Below the pieces are notes generated by a model. The model ran no database searches. It had not been told where the DNA came from and saw nothing but the letters and a program-made list of their open reading frames with translations. This document shows, one piece after another, positions 46,025-56,367 of a stretch of DNA of 64,000 nt. Source of the stretch: Methanococcoides sp. (GTDB taxonomy: Archaea > Halobacteriota > Methanosarcinia > Methanosarcinales > Methanosarcinaceae); the NCBI GenBank assembly GCA_021108275.1, contig JAIORD010000041.1:62001-126000 (forward strand), given 5' to 3'. The position numbers were made by a program, and so were the translations under genes. The first letter of the stretch is position 1. The number at the start of each line of letters is the position of its first letter.

Positions 46025-47146
46025 ATGAAATTGAAAGATAGTCTATGGATAGTATTCGTTATTGTATTCTTATTGTTATCTTTAACATCTAATGCAAGTG
46101 CATCCAGTATGTTCGAGAGTGGTAGCCTGGTAATCATCAATGAAACGGTCGAAGATGATATTTACATTGCAGGTGACACCCTGATAGTGAATGGGGATGT
46201 CCTTGGAGATGTCGTGGCTGCCGGAGGTACTTTGCAGATCACCGGGAATGTATCCGGGGATCTCATTGTTACTGCAGGGGATGTGACAATTACCGGCATT
46301 ATCGGCGATGATGTAAGGGCCGCCTGTGGAACTTTCAAACTTAGCGGCCAGATAGGTGACGATCTTCTGGTAGCTGCCGGCACAGTGTCCACAACTGAGA
46401 ATGCAAACATTGACGGTGATGCGACCATCAGAAGTGGCAATGCCGATCTTGGAGGAAACTTCGGAGGCTTACTTGAAGTCTCAGCAGGTTCACTGGTGCT
46501 CTCAGGTAATGTCGAAGGGGATGCAAAACTGGATTCAGCCGATATAACCATACAACCCGATTCAAGCATAAAAGGTAACCTGGATTACACCACTCCCAAA
46601 GAAATACCAATACCTACCGGCGTTGTAGGTGAAGATGTGAAATTTGACAGGGGAGGAGAGCGCGCTGACAGGTCCGATGCTGATGGAGTATTCAAAGGGA
46701 TAGCCATCATTGGCAAGATCTCATATTACATCTTCCTGTTCGCTCTGGGAGTAATGTCCATTCTGGTCTTCCCGGAAAAGACCGAAGAGATCGCAAAGAA
46801 AATACAGGAAGAACCTCTCAAGAAGATCGCAGTAGGACTGCTGATACTGATAGGGTCATTCATAGGAGCAGTCGTCCTCTTAATAACCATCATCGGCATC
46901 CCAATTGCACTCTTCCTGCTATTGCTGCTGGCCATCGTCCTGATGATCGCAAAGATATACACTGCAATGTGGGTTGGAGAGGTAACGTTCAGAAAAGCAG
47001 GCTTCAAATATAACCAATGGGCTGTACTGGCGGTAGGTCTCCTTATAATACTGATATTAACAGAAATACCATTTGTAGGCGGGATAATCGGCCTTCTGGT
47101 TACACTGGTAGCAATGGGAAGTATGTACTTTGCATTGAAGAATTAA
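46025..47146 (+). CDS. Secreted/membrane bactofilin-like beta-helix protein
   Basis: A 373-residue protein with a signal peptide (about 6-27). A polymer-forming bactofilin-like beta-helix made of short repeats runs from about 30 to 185 ('GDVLGDVVAAGGTLQITGNV', 'SGDLIVTAGDVTITG'). A charged linker precedes about four membrane helices in the C-terminal half ('YYIFLFALGVMSILVF', 'IIGIPIALFLLLLLAIV'). The arrangement of outside beta-helix plus membrane domain is common in archaeal 'polymer-forming cytoskeletal' annotations. The function may be envelope scaffolding; no partner is evident. The ribosome-binding site is AAGGTGGGG before ATG 46025. Confidence 0.85.
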   Translation: MKLKDSLWIVFVIVFLLLSLTSNASASSMFESGSLVIINETVEDDIYIAGDTLIVNGDVLGDVVAAGGTLQITGNVSGDLIVTAGDVTITGIIGDDVRAACGTFKLSGQIGDDLLVAAGTVSTTENANIDGDATIRSGNADLGGNFGGLLEVSAGSLVLSGNVEGDAKLDSADITIQPDSSIKGNLDYTTPKEIPIPTGVVGEDVKFDRGGERADRSDADGVFKGIAIIGKISYYIFLFALGVMSILVFPEKTEEIAKKIQEEPLKKIAVGLLILIGSFIGAVVLLITIIGIPIALFLLLLLAIVLMIAKIYTAMWVGEVTFRKAGFKYNQWAVLAVGLLIILILTEIPFVGGIIGLLVTLVAMGSMYFALKN

Positions 47147-47221
47147 TGCAGGGAATATACTTTTTACTTTTTTACTTTTTTAGCAATAAATGGTATTGTG
47201 AACCTATAAAAAAGAGAGATC

Positions 47222-49150
47222 TCATTCCTCATTTCCACCAACTTCCCCACCATCCCTAACCTTTGGAAGCTTGATATGAACAGTGGTGCCCTTATGGGGT
47301 TCGCTCTCGATCCAGATATCTCCGGAATGAGCATCCACTATCTTTTTACAGATGTAGAGACCCAGACCTGTTCCGCCATATTTTCGTCTTATGGAAGAAT
47401 CTATCTGGTAGAACTTTTTGAACAGGTTTGGGATAAGCTCTTTGGGAATACCGATACCGGTGTCACTGACAGTGAGGTGCAGATGATTTTCTTCATCAGA
47501 TGCTCCAAGGGTGATCATACCACCAGGAGGAGTGAACTTGATAGCATTATCGACAATGTTGTTCAGCATATCGACCAGGTGGGCTTCATCGGCTTCGATG
47601 GTCGGGAGGTCTGAAGGTATGTTCTTTTCGATATGGAGATCATTCGCTTCAACGAGCATGATGGTATCCATAATGGTGTTGCTTATTATTTTTGCTATAT
47701 GACACTCTTTGAATTTGTATTCAATTATCTCTGCCTGTGCCTGACTTATATATAGCAGAGAATTTACCAGGCGCCTGAGCCTGTCGGCATTGCGAAGCAC
47801 GGCTCCAAGTGATGTTTTTTGTGGGCCGTTGATATCACCCAGGGACTCATCATACACATTCTGGGTATAGCCTTTAATGCTGGTAAGCGGTGTCCTTAGC
47901 TCATGGCTGACATTCGACAGGAAGACATCTTTCATCTGGTCCAGTGATTTGAGCTCCTTATTGGCCTTTTCCAGATCATCCGAATAGGTCTGCAGCGAAC
48001 CAAGGATGTCATTCAGGCCAGAGGGTATCTTCCTGAAGTCCACCCCCACATCAGTCTCAGCCCTTCTGTTCAGATCACCTTTCAGGGCAGAATCAGAGAT
48101 ATCTTCAAAATTGGAAACGATCTCGTTTATCGGACGGGTTATGGATATCGCTACCAGATAGGCTGCACCTGCCATGAAAATAAGTGCAAGCGATGAGATG
48201 AGTATAAGTTCATTCCGCAGGGCCGTGACATCTGCGAGCATGTCCTCTTTCGGGATCACCAGAATAAAAGAATAATTACCTGTACGAACCGGTTCATAGA
48301 ATATGATCACATCCTCCCCTGTGGTAGTGTCAACGGTCTCTATATTACCCCCCTGCCCAACAAGGATATCCTCTGCCATGATCGCGATTTCAGTATCGTT
48401 GAAATTATTTAGGGTCTTCATCCCGATCCATTCCTTGTGCACAGGATGGGACAACAGTATACCTGTATTACTAACAGTGAAAGCATACCCCTTCTCAAAA
48501 GCAGTAACATTGGAAACGATCTCATCAATATAGTTGAGCGATACATCGACACCACCAATACCAACGAACTCATCTTCCCTTATTATCGGGGATACATAGC
48601 TCACAATAAGTTCACCCTGATACAGATATGGCTCTGTCAGCACTTCCTGCTCAAGTTGTTTTGGCAATTGATAATAATCTGATGACTCATAGTCAATAAG
48701 GGGTTCCACGAACATGGTACCACCGATCTTGTTCCAATAAGGTACAAGCCGACCTGTGGAATCATACCCTTCAGTACCTGCATATTCAGCATCCTTTCCA
48801 TCGAACGCATTGGGTTCAAAACCCGTATATGTACCTATCAGATTGGGATTCGCGATCAGCACTTCCCTTAGAACATCATTGACCTCATCCCTGTCAGAGG
48901 AATTGTAAACGGTAAGCGTGTTTTCAAGTGTCCTTGCAATGGCCATATTCGATTGCATATCCGAATTGAACTGGTTTGCATAGTTGCTTGCCTTCTCTAT
49001 GGACTTCTTATATGCAAGGTCCTCATGCTGGGACGTGCTGGTAGAAATAATGATAGCTGTAGTAGCAGCCATCACTAAAAGAACACTGAACCCTATGTAT
49101 AGGATCAATTTTACTTTTAGAGGTACATCATCCATTTTCATGCCGAACAC
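47222..49150 (-). CDS. Membrane sensor histidine kinase with dCache-type input
   Basis: A 642-residue kinase. It has a transmembrane helix (about 14-34), a large extracellular dCache domain (about 38-300, with 'YWNKIGGTMFVEPLIDYE' and 'GVDVSLNYIDEIV'), a second helix (about 305-328), HAMP (about 330-385) and a coiled coil. HisKA follows with the phospho-acceptor His in 'LSNVSHELRTPLTSIKGYT', then an HATPase domain (N box 'DNIVDNAIKFTPPGG', G1 'VSDTGIGIPKEL', G2 'GGTGLGLYICKKI'). No receiver domain lies nearby, so the partner must be elsewhere. dCache domains bind small molecules such as amino or organic acids. ATG 49150 or the in-frame ATG 49141 could start it. Confidence 0.92.
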   Translation of the reverse strand: MFGMKMDDVPLKVKLILYIGFSVLLVMAATTAIIISTSTSQHEDLAYKKSIEKASNYANQFNSDMQSNMAIARTLENTLTVYNSSDRDEVNDVLREVLIANPNLIGTYTGFEPNAFDGKDAEYAGTEGYDSTGRLVPYWNKIGGTMFVEPLIDYESSDYYQLPKQLEQEVLTEPYLYQGELIVSYVSPIIREDEFVGIGGVDVSLNYIDEIVSNVTAFEKGYAFTVSNTGILLSHPVHKEWIGMKTLNNFNDTEIAIMAEDILVGQGGNIETVDTTTGEDVIIFYEPVRTGNYSFILVIPKEDMLADVTALRNELILISSLALIFMAGAAYLVAISITRPINEIVSNFEDISDSALKGDLNRRAETDVGVDFRKIPSGLNDILGSLQTYSDDLEKANKELKSLDQMKDVFLSNVSHELRTPLTSIKGYTQNVYDESLGDINGPQKTSLGAVLRNADRLRRLVNSLLYISQAQAEIIEYKFKECHIAKIISNTIMDTIMLVEANDLHIEKNIPSDLPTIEADEAHLVDMLNNIVDNAIKFTPPGGMITLGASDEENHLHLTVSDTGIGIPKELIPNLFKKFYQIDSSIRRKYGGTGLGLYICKKIVDAHSGDIWIESEPHKGTTVHIKLPKVRDGGEVGGNEE

Positions 49151-49486
49151 CTTACTGAAAGGACACAGAATTCACATCAATGAAATCAAATTATCGGGAG
49201 GCAGAAACTCAAAGGAAAGCACACAGCTCTATTATGTAACGGTTGCACTAACTTCAATCCCCAATATTACATTTGAATAACTATCGTATAAATGCCTACC
49301 TGTTGCAACTATTTTGCACCCCCAGAAACGAAATCATAGGATAGATCCATAAGTGTAAAATTTCCTCTACATATCTTTCCGATCATTTTTGTTATCAAAA
49401 AACATTTATATTACCAACTCGATATTATAAACCTCTAAATAATAGCATCCTTATCATGCATTAATTGATATCTCGGATACTTGAAC
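49151..49486. promoter_or_regulatory. Divergent promoter region between two sensor kinase genes
   Basis: No gene, strong hairpin or repeat was found in this 336-bp gap. A TATA-like run near 49406-49417 and another near 49425-49433 lie upstream of the rightward kinase gene. Confidence 0.35.
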
Positions 49487-51484
49487 ATGACCTGCAAAGC
49501 AAATACCCGATGGATATTATTCATAGCAATTGTCCTGATACTCTTATTTTCAATGACAGTTCCAGTTAATGCAAGAGAAGTGAAAGTTGCACTATACCAG
49601 TATGAACCAATGATATTCACTGATGAGAATGGTAATGCTGCTGGAATTACTGTTGATCTTCTCAATGATATGGCAAAACAGAATGACTGGGAGATCGAAT
49701 ACGTAGAGTGTACATGGGCAGAAGCACTTGAGTTCCTTGAAAACGGTGAGGTCGATATTGTCACCAATATTGCATATACTGAAGAAAGAGATTCAGTATT
49801 CAATTTTACTGCAGAACCCGCACATGTCTACTGGAGTCAGGTCTATGTAAGTCCAGACCTCAAAGTTAATTCCATACTTGATCTTTCAGGCAAAACCATC
49901 ATAGGAAATGAAGAGGACTTTAGTTTTAATTATTTCAAAGAACGGATGGAAAAATATAGGGTACAAGCTAACTATATTGAAGTTGCTGAGACCATCACAA
50001 TCTTGGAGTATATCGATAGTGGGAAAGCAGATGCAGGAATAATCCCCCATACTTTTGGTAAGTATTACAGTAGCGGTTATGATGTGAAAGTAACCCCAAT
50101 AGAAACAGAACCTTTTGGACAATATTTTGCAGTTGCAGATGGAACCAATACCGACCTGCTCAATGATATGAATTCATATTTAGCATTGGCAGGAACACCT
50201 TTACAGGAAGTACCTCAACAAAAGGAAGATCTTTTTAAAGAGTTCCTCCCATATTTGGCTGTCGTAGTATGGGTGTTCTCTCTTCTGATCATACTAAATT
50301 TAGTACTTCGGGGTCAGGTCAAAAGAAAAACAGATGAGCTTACGGCAAAGAACCTGCTTCTTGAAGACTATATTGAAGAGAAGAAGAGAAGTGATGAGAA
50401 ATATACCACCATTGTTGAAAAAGGAAATGATGGTATTGTTATTATTCAGGATTATCTGCTCAAGTTCGTAAATCCAACGTTTGGTGAGATTACTGGCTAC
50501 ACAAAAGAGGAATCAATAGGATTACCACTTTTGGATTTTATCTCTGAAGATTACAAGGAATTGGTACTGGATAGATACGAAAGGAGAATAAAAAACGATC
50601 AGACTATTCCGTATAGATATGAATTATATCTTTTATCGAAGGATGGCAAGAAGATCCCGGTTGAGATAAGTGCCTCTTATATTGAATACGATGGGAAGCC
50701 TGCGGATATGGCTATCATAAGAGACATCACTGAGAGAAAGAAGGCTGAATATGTCCTTCAGGAAAAGATCAAGGCAGAGACCATGAACCTTGAGAAGAGT
50801 AAGTTCCTTGCGAATATGAGCCATGAATTAAGAACACCCCTTAATGCCGTCATCGGATTTTCTGAAATGTTATTGCTGGGAACTTTCGGAACGCTCAATG
50901 ATAAACAAACAAAATATACGAACAATATTAATTCAAGCGGAAAACACCTGCTGGATGTGATCAACGATATTCTTGACCTTTCAAAAGTTGAAGCTGGAAG
51001 GATGGACCTACATCCTGAAGAGTTCGACGTATACTCTGCGATAGAGGAAGTGAACATACTGCTCACATCAATGGCCGAAAAAAAGAGGATCGGAATATCT
51101 ACCGATCTTACGGATAACACCATTGTTATTGAGGCTGACAAGACTAAATTCAAGCAGATACTATACAATCTGCTGAGCAATTCACTAAAGTTCACGCCTA
51201 ATAACGGAACTGTCGTCGTGTCTGCGAATGTAAAGGACGAAATGCTCCATGTTGGTGTAAAGGATTCGGGAGTGGGAATTGCCAAAGAAGATATTGGAGC
51301 TATTTTTAGTCCGTTCAGGCAACTCGAAGAAATGAGTTCAAAGGTACAGCAGGGAACAGGGCTTGGTCTTACACTTGTGAAACGTTTTGTGGAAATGCAT
51401 GGCGGCGAGATCTGGGTCGAGAGTGAAGTTGGAAAAGGAAGTACTTTTACGTTCACAATACCTTTGAAAAGCGACATTGAATGA
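49487..51484 (+). CDS. Hybrid-input histidine kinase: SBP_bac_3 - TM - PAS - HisKA - HATPase
   Basis: A kinase of about 665 residues. A signal peptide (about 10-30) is followed by a periplasmic-type solute-binding domain of family 3 (about 32-245, 'KVALYQYEPMIFTDENGNAAG', 'GEVDIVTNIAYTEERD'; only parts of each motif are listed). Then come a membrane helix (about 260-280), a PAS domain (about 310-425, 'IVIIQDYLLKFVNPTFGEI'), HisKA ('LANMSHELRTPLNAVIGFSE') and HATPase ('LLSNSLKFTP', 'VKDSGVGIAKED', 'GTGLGLTLVKRF'). The binding domain suggests direct sensing of an amino acid or similar solute. It has no receiver partner nearby. TTG 49481 is an alternative start two codons upstream. Confidence 0.92.
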   Translation: MTCKANTRWILFIAIVLILLFSMTVPVNAREVKVALYQYEPMIFTDENGNAAGITVDLLNDMAKQNDWEIEYVECTWAEALEFLENGEVDIVTNIAYTEERDSVFNFTAEPAHVYWSQVYVSPDLKVNSILDLSGKTIIGNEEDFSFNYFKERMEKYRVQANYIEVAETITILEYIDSGKADAGIIPHTFGKYYSSGYDVKVTPIETEPFGQYFAVADGTNTDLLNDMNSYLALAGTPLQEVPQQKEDLFKEFLPYLAVVVWVFSLLIILNLVLRGQVKRKTDELTAKNLLLEDYIEEKKRSDEKYTTIVEKGNDGIVIIQDYLLKFVNPTFGEITGYTKEESIGLPLLDFISEDYKELVLDRYERRIKNDQTIPYRYELYLLSKDGKKIPVEISASYIEYDGKPADMAIIRDITERKKAEYVLQEKIKAETMNLEKSKFLANMSHELRTPLNAVIGFSEMLLLGTFGTLNDKQTKYTNNINSSGKHLLDVINDILDLSKVEAGRMDLHPEEFDVYSAIEEVNILLTSMAEKKRIGISTDLTDNTIVIEADKTKFKQILYNLLSNSLKFTPNNGTVVVSANVKDEMLHVGVKDSGVGIAKEDIGAIFSPFRQLEEMSSKVQQGTGLGLTLVKRFVEMHGGEIWVESEVGKGSTFTFTIPLKSDIE

Positions 51485-51552
51485 TTATTTAATATTTTTA
51501 TATTGTTAACGGGTCAAATTCCTTAAATACTATAATTACTATCAGTAATATT

Positions 51553-52110
51553 ATGCAACTTCCAACACCTGAGAGGCTACGACAGAAAAGGCTCGATCTG
51601 ACCCTTACACAAAGTGAAATTGCAAAGCGTGCCGGTGTCAGTCAACCTTTAATAGCACGTATTGAATCAGGTGATGTCGATCCGAGGCTATCGACACTTA
51701 GGAAGATCTTTACTGCTTTTGAGGAAGTAGAGAAGGAAAAAGTGCTGGCAAGAGATATCATGCACACGCTTGTTATTTTTGTCTCTTCTGATGATTCGGT
51801 CGAATCCGCAGTGCATCTGATGGAAGAGAATGGCTTTTCACAGGTTCCGGTAATCGATCAGGGTGTTCCATTGGGCAGTATTTCCGAGGACACTATTATT
51901 AAGGTCATGACAGAGAGAAAAGCATCGGATATTTCCCAGATGAGAATAAAGGATATCATGGGTGATGCCTTCCCGACAGTTTCGCCTACTACTGAACTTA
52001 ATGAGATATCACATCTGCTTGAGAGAAATCCGGCGGTCCTTGTAATTGAGAAGGGTGTTACCACAGGATTCGTTACAAAACACGATGTTATCAAGCTGTT
52101 ACATGGCTAA
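51553..52110 (+). CDS. HTH-CBS transcriptional regulator
   Basis: A 185-residue protein with an N-terminal XRE-type helix-turn-helix (about 5-62, 'TQSEIAKRAGVSQPLIARIE') and two CBS domains (about 68-120, 'ARDIMHTLVIFVSSDDSVE', and 128-183, 'IKDIMGDAFPTVSPTTELNE'). Such archaeal regulators probably bind adenosine-containing ligands at the CBS pair and change DNA binding; the target genes are unknown. The frame starts at ATG 51553, 69 nt past the kinase stop, behind a TATA-like run (near 51523-51532) that would give a very short leader. A class V aminotransferase and ribC follow. Confidence 0.9.
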   Translation: MQLPTPERLRQKRLDLTLTQSEIAKRAGVSQPLIARIESGDVDPRLSTLRKIFTAFEEVEKEKVLARDIMHTLVIFVSSDDSVESAVHLMEENGFSQVPVIDQGVPLGSISEDTIIKVMTERKASDISQMRIKDIMGDAFPTVSPTTELNEISHLLERNPAVLVIEKGVTTGFVTKHDVIKLLHG

Positions 52111-52283
52111 AACAGACTTGCAGGCATTTGTTTGCCGAACCCATGTTATTATTCTTTGTTGCTGACTACAATTATATAGTAGATTTGCATAAAGTAGCTC
52201 AATTATTTATTATTGATAGCGACTATTCATAGAAATAGACACTAATAAGATCAATTATTTATTGAATTTACAGGAGATATCAC

Positions 52284-53426
52284 ATGGACCTTGAAGATAC
52301 ACTACTTATGATGCCTGGCCCTGTTCCTGTTGCACCTCGCGTGCTCAGGGCAATGTCAAGACCTATGATAAACCATAGGGGCAAGGAATTTTCCGCAATG
52401 TTCGATGACTGTACCACCATGCTGAAAGAGATCTTCCAGACAGAGAACGATCTTTTCACCATCAGCGGCTCAGGAACAGCTTCCATGGAAGCAGCTCTTG
52501 GATGCACCATTGATAAGGACGACAAGGTCGTCACTATCGAGAATGGTAAGTTCGGAGAGAGATTCAAAGATATCGCAGCACGATACGGACAGGTCGTTCC
52601 TGTCGAGTGCGAATGGGGAACCTCCGTTGACCTCGATGTTGTAGAGGAGAAGCTTTCCGAGGGTGCCAAGGCTGTTACCATGGTACACAACGAGACCTCA
52701 GCAGGTATACGCAATCCAGCTCCTGAAGTTGGTAAGCTTGCAAAGAAATACGATGCTTTGTTCATCATGGACGGCGTGACCTCCATCGGTGGAGATGATG
52801 TTAAAGTGGATGACTGGGGCGTTGATATCGCTGTTGTCGGTTCACAGAAGTGCATCGCTGCACCACCAGGACTTTCCATGCTTTCAGTAAGCGAACGTGC
52901 TTTTGAGGCTATGAACAAGGAAAATCTGCCATACTATCTTGACCTTAAGGCATACCAGAAGAGTGCAGCCAAGTCACAGACACCATATACACCTGCTGTG
53001 CCTCTGTTCTTCGGTCTTCAGGAAGCTTTGAAGATCGTTATGGAAGAAGGTATGGATGCAAGGATAAAGAGGCAGGCAACAGGCGCTGCTGCTGTCCGTG
53101 CAGCTATGGATGCAATGGGCATCGAGATGTTCCCACAGCTTAACGCGACCAGTGCTTATTCCAGTACAGTTTCCGCAATGAAGGCACCAGAGGGTGTTGA
53201 CAGTAACGATATCAAGAAGGGAATGATGGACAAGGGCATCATCATCGCAGGCGGTCAGAACAGACTCAGCGGTAAGATCTTCAGGATAGGCAGTATGGGC
53301 AATGTTGCTCCAAAGGATCTCATGATGACAATTCAGCACCTTGAACTTGTGTTCAAGAACCTCAATATCGTCAATGAGCTAGGTGCAGGTACCGAGGCTG
53401 CTGCCAAAGTATTTGACACACTATAA
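52284..53426 (+). CDS. Class V PLP-dependent aminotransferase (alanine-glyoxylate/serine-pyruvate type)
   Basis: A 380-residue PLP enzyme of the small-molecule class V aminotransferases. 'LMMPGPVPVAPRVLRAM' opens the protein, 'FTISGSGTASMEAALG' lines the cofactor phosphate site, 'DGVTSIGGDDVKVDDWGVD' carries the PLP aspartate and 'VVGSQKCIAAPPGLSML' the lysine. The C-terminal domain has 'GGQNRLSGKIFRIGSMG'. The family includes alanine-glyoxylate and serine-pyruvate transaminases; sequence alone does not fix the amino donor. GGAGATATCAC precedes ATG 52284. ribC begins 15 nt after the stop, so both are probably on one mRNA. Confidence 0.88.
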   Translation: MDLEDTLLMMPGPVPVAPRVLRAMSRPMINHRGKEFSAMFDDCTTMLKEIFQTENDLFTISGSGTASMEAALGCTIDKDDKVVTIENGKFGERFKDIAARYGQVVPVECEWGTSVDLDVVEEKLSEGAKAVTMVHNETSAGIRNPAPEVGKLAKKYDALFIMDGVTSIGGDDVKVDDWGVDIAVVGSQKCIAAPPGLSMLSVSERAFEAMNKENLPYYLDLKAYQKSAAKSQTPYTPAVPLFFGLQEALKIVMEEGMDARIKRQATGAAAVRAAMDAMGIEMFPQLNATSAYSSTVSAMKAPEGVDSNDIKKGMMDKGIIIAGGQNRLSGKIFRIGSMGNVAPKDLMMTIQHLELVFKNLNIVNELGAGTEAAAKVFDTL

Positions 53427-53438
53427 ACCATAGTATGA

Positions 53439-53906
<468 letters not shown>

Positions 53907-53937
53907 GGTAGTTTCTTTATTCTTTTTTTTGAGATAG

Positions 53938-53995
53938 CTATGAGGAGTATCCTTGTGGAACTCAACATTGTACCTCCACAAAGAAGTTCTCATAG
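53938..53995. other. Two-stage stem-loop between convergent ribC and the CDGSH gene
   Basis: The outer stem is CTATGAG (53938-53944) / CTCATAG (53989-53995) and the inner stem is TTGTGGA (53953-53959) / TCCACAA (53975-53981). It sits between two convergent genes, after a T-run on the ribC side, and could end transcription in both directions. Confidence 0.4.
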
Positions 53996-54049
53996 AATAC
54001 AATTGCAAATTTTTAGTAACAGTATTGCCAGATGGAATAGATAAATGGT

Positions 54050-54685
54050 TCAATTCTTTCCATCCTTAAATTCAGCCTTGGAGTGCTGGCCGTCACAGAA
54101 TGGCTTATTTCGAGATGCACCGCATCTGCAGAGAGCAAAATGGTCTTGGGTTTCGGGTACTGAACCATCAGGGTCATCAAGCCTAACTCCTGTAACATTG
54201 TAAGGTCCATCCTTCAGAACAAAAATTTCCGGTCCATGTGAATAATCCTTGTACAATTTTCCATTAACAGTATAACTCAATGCGCCAGAAGGACAGGTCC
54301 TGATGAGTTTTGCTATTTCTTCTGGGTCTACAGCATCCGGATCTGCCCAGGGTTCTTTACCCTTTTTGAAAACAGAAGGTAGATTACGAACACAATGTCC
54401 TACATGAGAACACACATCTCTGTTACGATGAATGGTAATATGTTTTCCGACGTAAGTATCAACTCTGTCGGGAACACGGTCTTTTTCTTTTTCCCCGGAA
54501 AAATCGTTCCCTAAATGTGTTCCATCACAAAATGGCATATTTGACGATCCCCCACATCTGCAAAGTGGCATAACTGTTTTTGTCTCGATGAAAACACCCT
54601 TTGAATTCCTGAGTGTTTTAAGATCTTTCACAATATATGGTCCATTTTTTGATACTTTTATTGAAGGCTTAACTTCTTTCTCCAC
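54050..54685 (-). CDS. Iron-sulfur protein: CDGSH - Fer4_19 - CDGSH
   Basis: A 211-residue protein with two CDGSH 2Fe-2S motifs, 'CRCGGSSNMPFCDGTH' (about 43-58) and 'CRCGASRNKPFCDGQH' (about 187-202). They flank a divergent 4Fe-4S domain (Fer4_19/DUF1271-like, about 85-140) with Cys in 'CSHVGHCVRNLPSVF' and 'IRTCPSGALSY'. This order is known in bacterial and archaeal redox proteins of uncertain role, probably electron transfer or cluster trafficking. It is on the strand opposite ribC and lies between ribC and a ribC fragment, so it appears to be inserted DNA. ATG 54685 is followed by 'EKEVKPSIKVSKNGPY', the usual entry of the domain. Confidence 0.9.
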   Translation of the reverse strand: MEKEVKPSIKVSKNGPYIVKDLKTLRNSKGVFIETKTVMPLCRCGGSSNMPFCDGTHLGNDFSGEKEKDRVPDRVDTYVGKHITIHRNRDVCSHVGHCVRNLPSVFKKGKEPWADPDAVDPEEIAKLIRTCPSGALSYTVNGKLYKDYSHGPEIFVLKDGPYNVTGVRLDDPDGSVPETQDHFALCRCGASRNKPFCDGQHSKAEFKDGKN

Positions 54686-54767
54686 TGAAACACCCCTATA
54701 ATAAGAAATCTGTGTGCATCGGATTTCTAGTTTTTGTAAGAAACGGCTTTTGTAACAAGATCAGTGA

Positions 54768-55085
<318 letters not shown>

Positions 55086-55190
55086 TGATGTATGTAGAGT
55101 CCACTTTTTACTACATGATTCTACATTTTAGTCCTCAAGCCAACAAAATATAGTGCTGTCTATCAGGACAATACATATAGAGTTCAATCT

Positions 55191-55420
55191 TCATTTATTA
55201 AATCCGATCACAACAATTTTACCAGCTACTCCGAAATTCTTCTTTAACACCTTGTAGAATTCCTCAGTTGTAATGCCGTCATACATTTTATAACTCAATT
55301 CATGAAGAAAAAAGTGTAAACTTTTCTTCCTTTACGGAATCACATATTTCAAACTCATCGATTTGAGAAGACGTTTCTTTTTCCCACTCATAAAACTCAT
55401 CTACGTAAATAAAACAAAAC
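55191..55420 (-). pseudogene. Unidentified frameshifted gene remnant
   Basis: On the minus strand one frame reads 'DEFYEWEKETSSQIDEFEI' and on to a stop near 55315. A second frame then continues 'LHELSYKMYDGITTEEFYKV' and 'VAGKIVVIGFNK' to a TGA at 55191. The codon use and amphipathic helices look protein-coding, and the two frames join sensibly, so this is probably the decayed C-terminus of a small protein. I do not recognise the family. The remainder of the 55089-55512 gap is AT-rich and holds the promoter of the rightward membrane gene. Confidence 0.4.
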
Positions 55421-55512
55421 AACAAAATATACCACATTAAATCCACAAACTTACAATATTAATTTTTAAATAAAAGAATAACTTTTTATAACTAAAGCTT
55501 AAAATTACTAAT

Positions 55513-55935
55513 GTGGTCCCGAAACTTTATTTTTATTCCCTTGGTGTCTGGGTGCTGTTCATCATACCTGCCATATTTAATGGTATATCAATCGGGATCT
55601 ATGCACCCTATACAGATGAACTCCTTACCCACCAGATAAGTTCGGTGATCTTATGCATGGTCATATTTGCAGTCACCTATGTTTTCCTGAAACATTCGGG
55701 TGTTTTGGGGACATCCAGGCAGTATATTTATGTTGGGCTGATCTGGCTGCGCCTGACAGTATCCTTTGAATTCTTCTTCGGGCATTTTGTCATAGGTTAC
55801 TCCTGGCAGCGTTTGTTATATGATTATAATATCTTTGAAGGACGCATCTGGTTGCTTGTGCTAGTTGTAACAGCGACATCCCCCTGGCTTGCTAATAGGA
55901 TACTTGGGGTTCCAACTGACAGGGGATCACAATGA
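55513..55935 (+). CDS. Small multi-pass membrane protein, unknown function
   Basis: A 140-residue protein with four hydrophobic helices (about 8-28, 42-60, 70-92 and 108-128) and conserved-looking polar residues inside or next to them ('YAPYTDELLTHQISS', 'EFFFGHFVIGYSW'). I do not recognise the family. The start is GTG 55513; no clear ribosome-binding site precedes it, but a TATA-like run lies about 30 nt upstream, which would fit a short or absent leader. Neighbours are remnants on both sides, so context gives no clue. Confidence 0.55.
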   Translation: MVPKLYFYSLGVWVLFIIPAIFNGISIGIYAPYTDELLTHQISSVILCMVIFAVTYVFLKHSGVLGTSRQYIYVGLIWLRLTVSFEFFFGHFVIGYSWQRLLYDYNIFEGRIWLLVLVVTATSPWLANRILGVPTDRGSQ

Positions 55936-56094
55936 TATCTACGAGAAGTATAGTTTGAAGGAATTGAAGATTAATTTGCCAATTGTTAATTTATCAGTCA
56001 ATTAAAGAGTAATCACAGTAGATCGATATAAGATCAGATTATTTCCAAGTCGGTTATAGAATAGAAAATTAGGTGCTCTCTAGGGCTAGCCTTT

Positions 56095-56274
56095 TTATTC
56101 ATACTTCATTATTCTTCTTAAAATTACTAGTATTGTACCAACAGAAGCTCCAATAATTATACCCCAGGTAATTCCCATTCCAACATTTCCGAAAACCTTC
56201 CCAAATGTAGCTCCAAAAGCTATACCTAATCCAATCCCTGCTCCAACATATTTAGATGAATCCATCTTCTGCAT
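56095..56274 (-). CDS. Small glycine-zipper membrane protein
   Basis: A protein of about 59 residues from ATG 56274 ('MQKMDSSKYVGAGIGLGIAF'). It has two hydrophobic stretches with regular Gly spacing ('GAGIGLGIAFGATFG' and 'GMGITWGIIIGASVG') and a basic C-terminus. Glycine zippers allow tight helix packing in membranes. The frame is open upstream to 56325, but those residues are rich in Arg/His and do not look coding. The function is unknown; an orphan membrane peptide is possible. Confidence 0.55.
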   Translation of the reverse strand: MQKMDSSKYVGAGIGLGIAFGATFGKVFGNVGMGITWGIIIGASVGTILVILRRIMKYE

Positions 56275-56367
56275 ATTAAAACATAATCTACTATGCCTTA
56301 TAAAATTAGTGTATCTCCTCAACATTGAGTGGGTAATTTAAGATATGTTTTCCCCAATTCAATTGAT

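Noticed and set aside
47222-51484. Complete two-component systems
   Set aside because: Two kinases are present, but no receiver-domain protein was found anywhere in the window.
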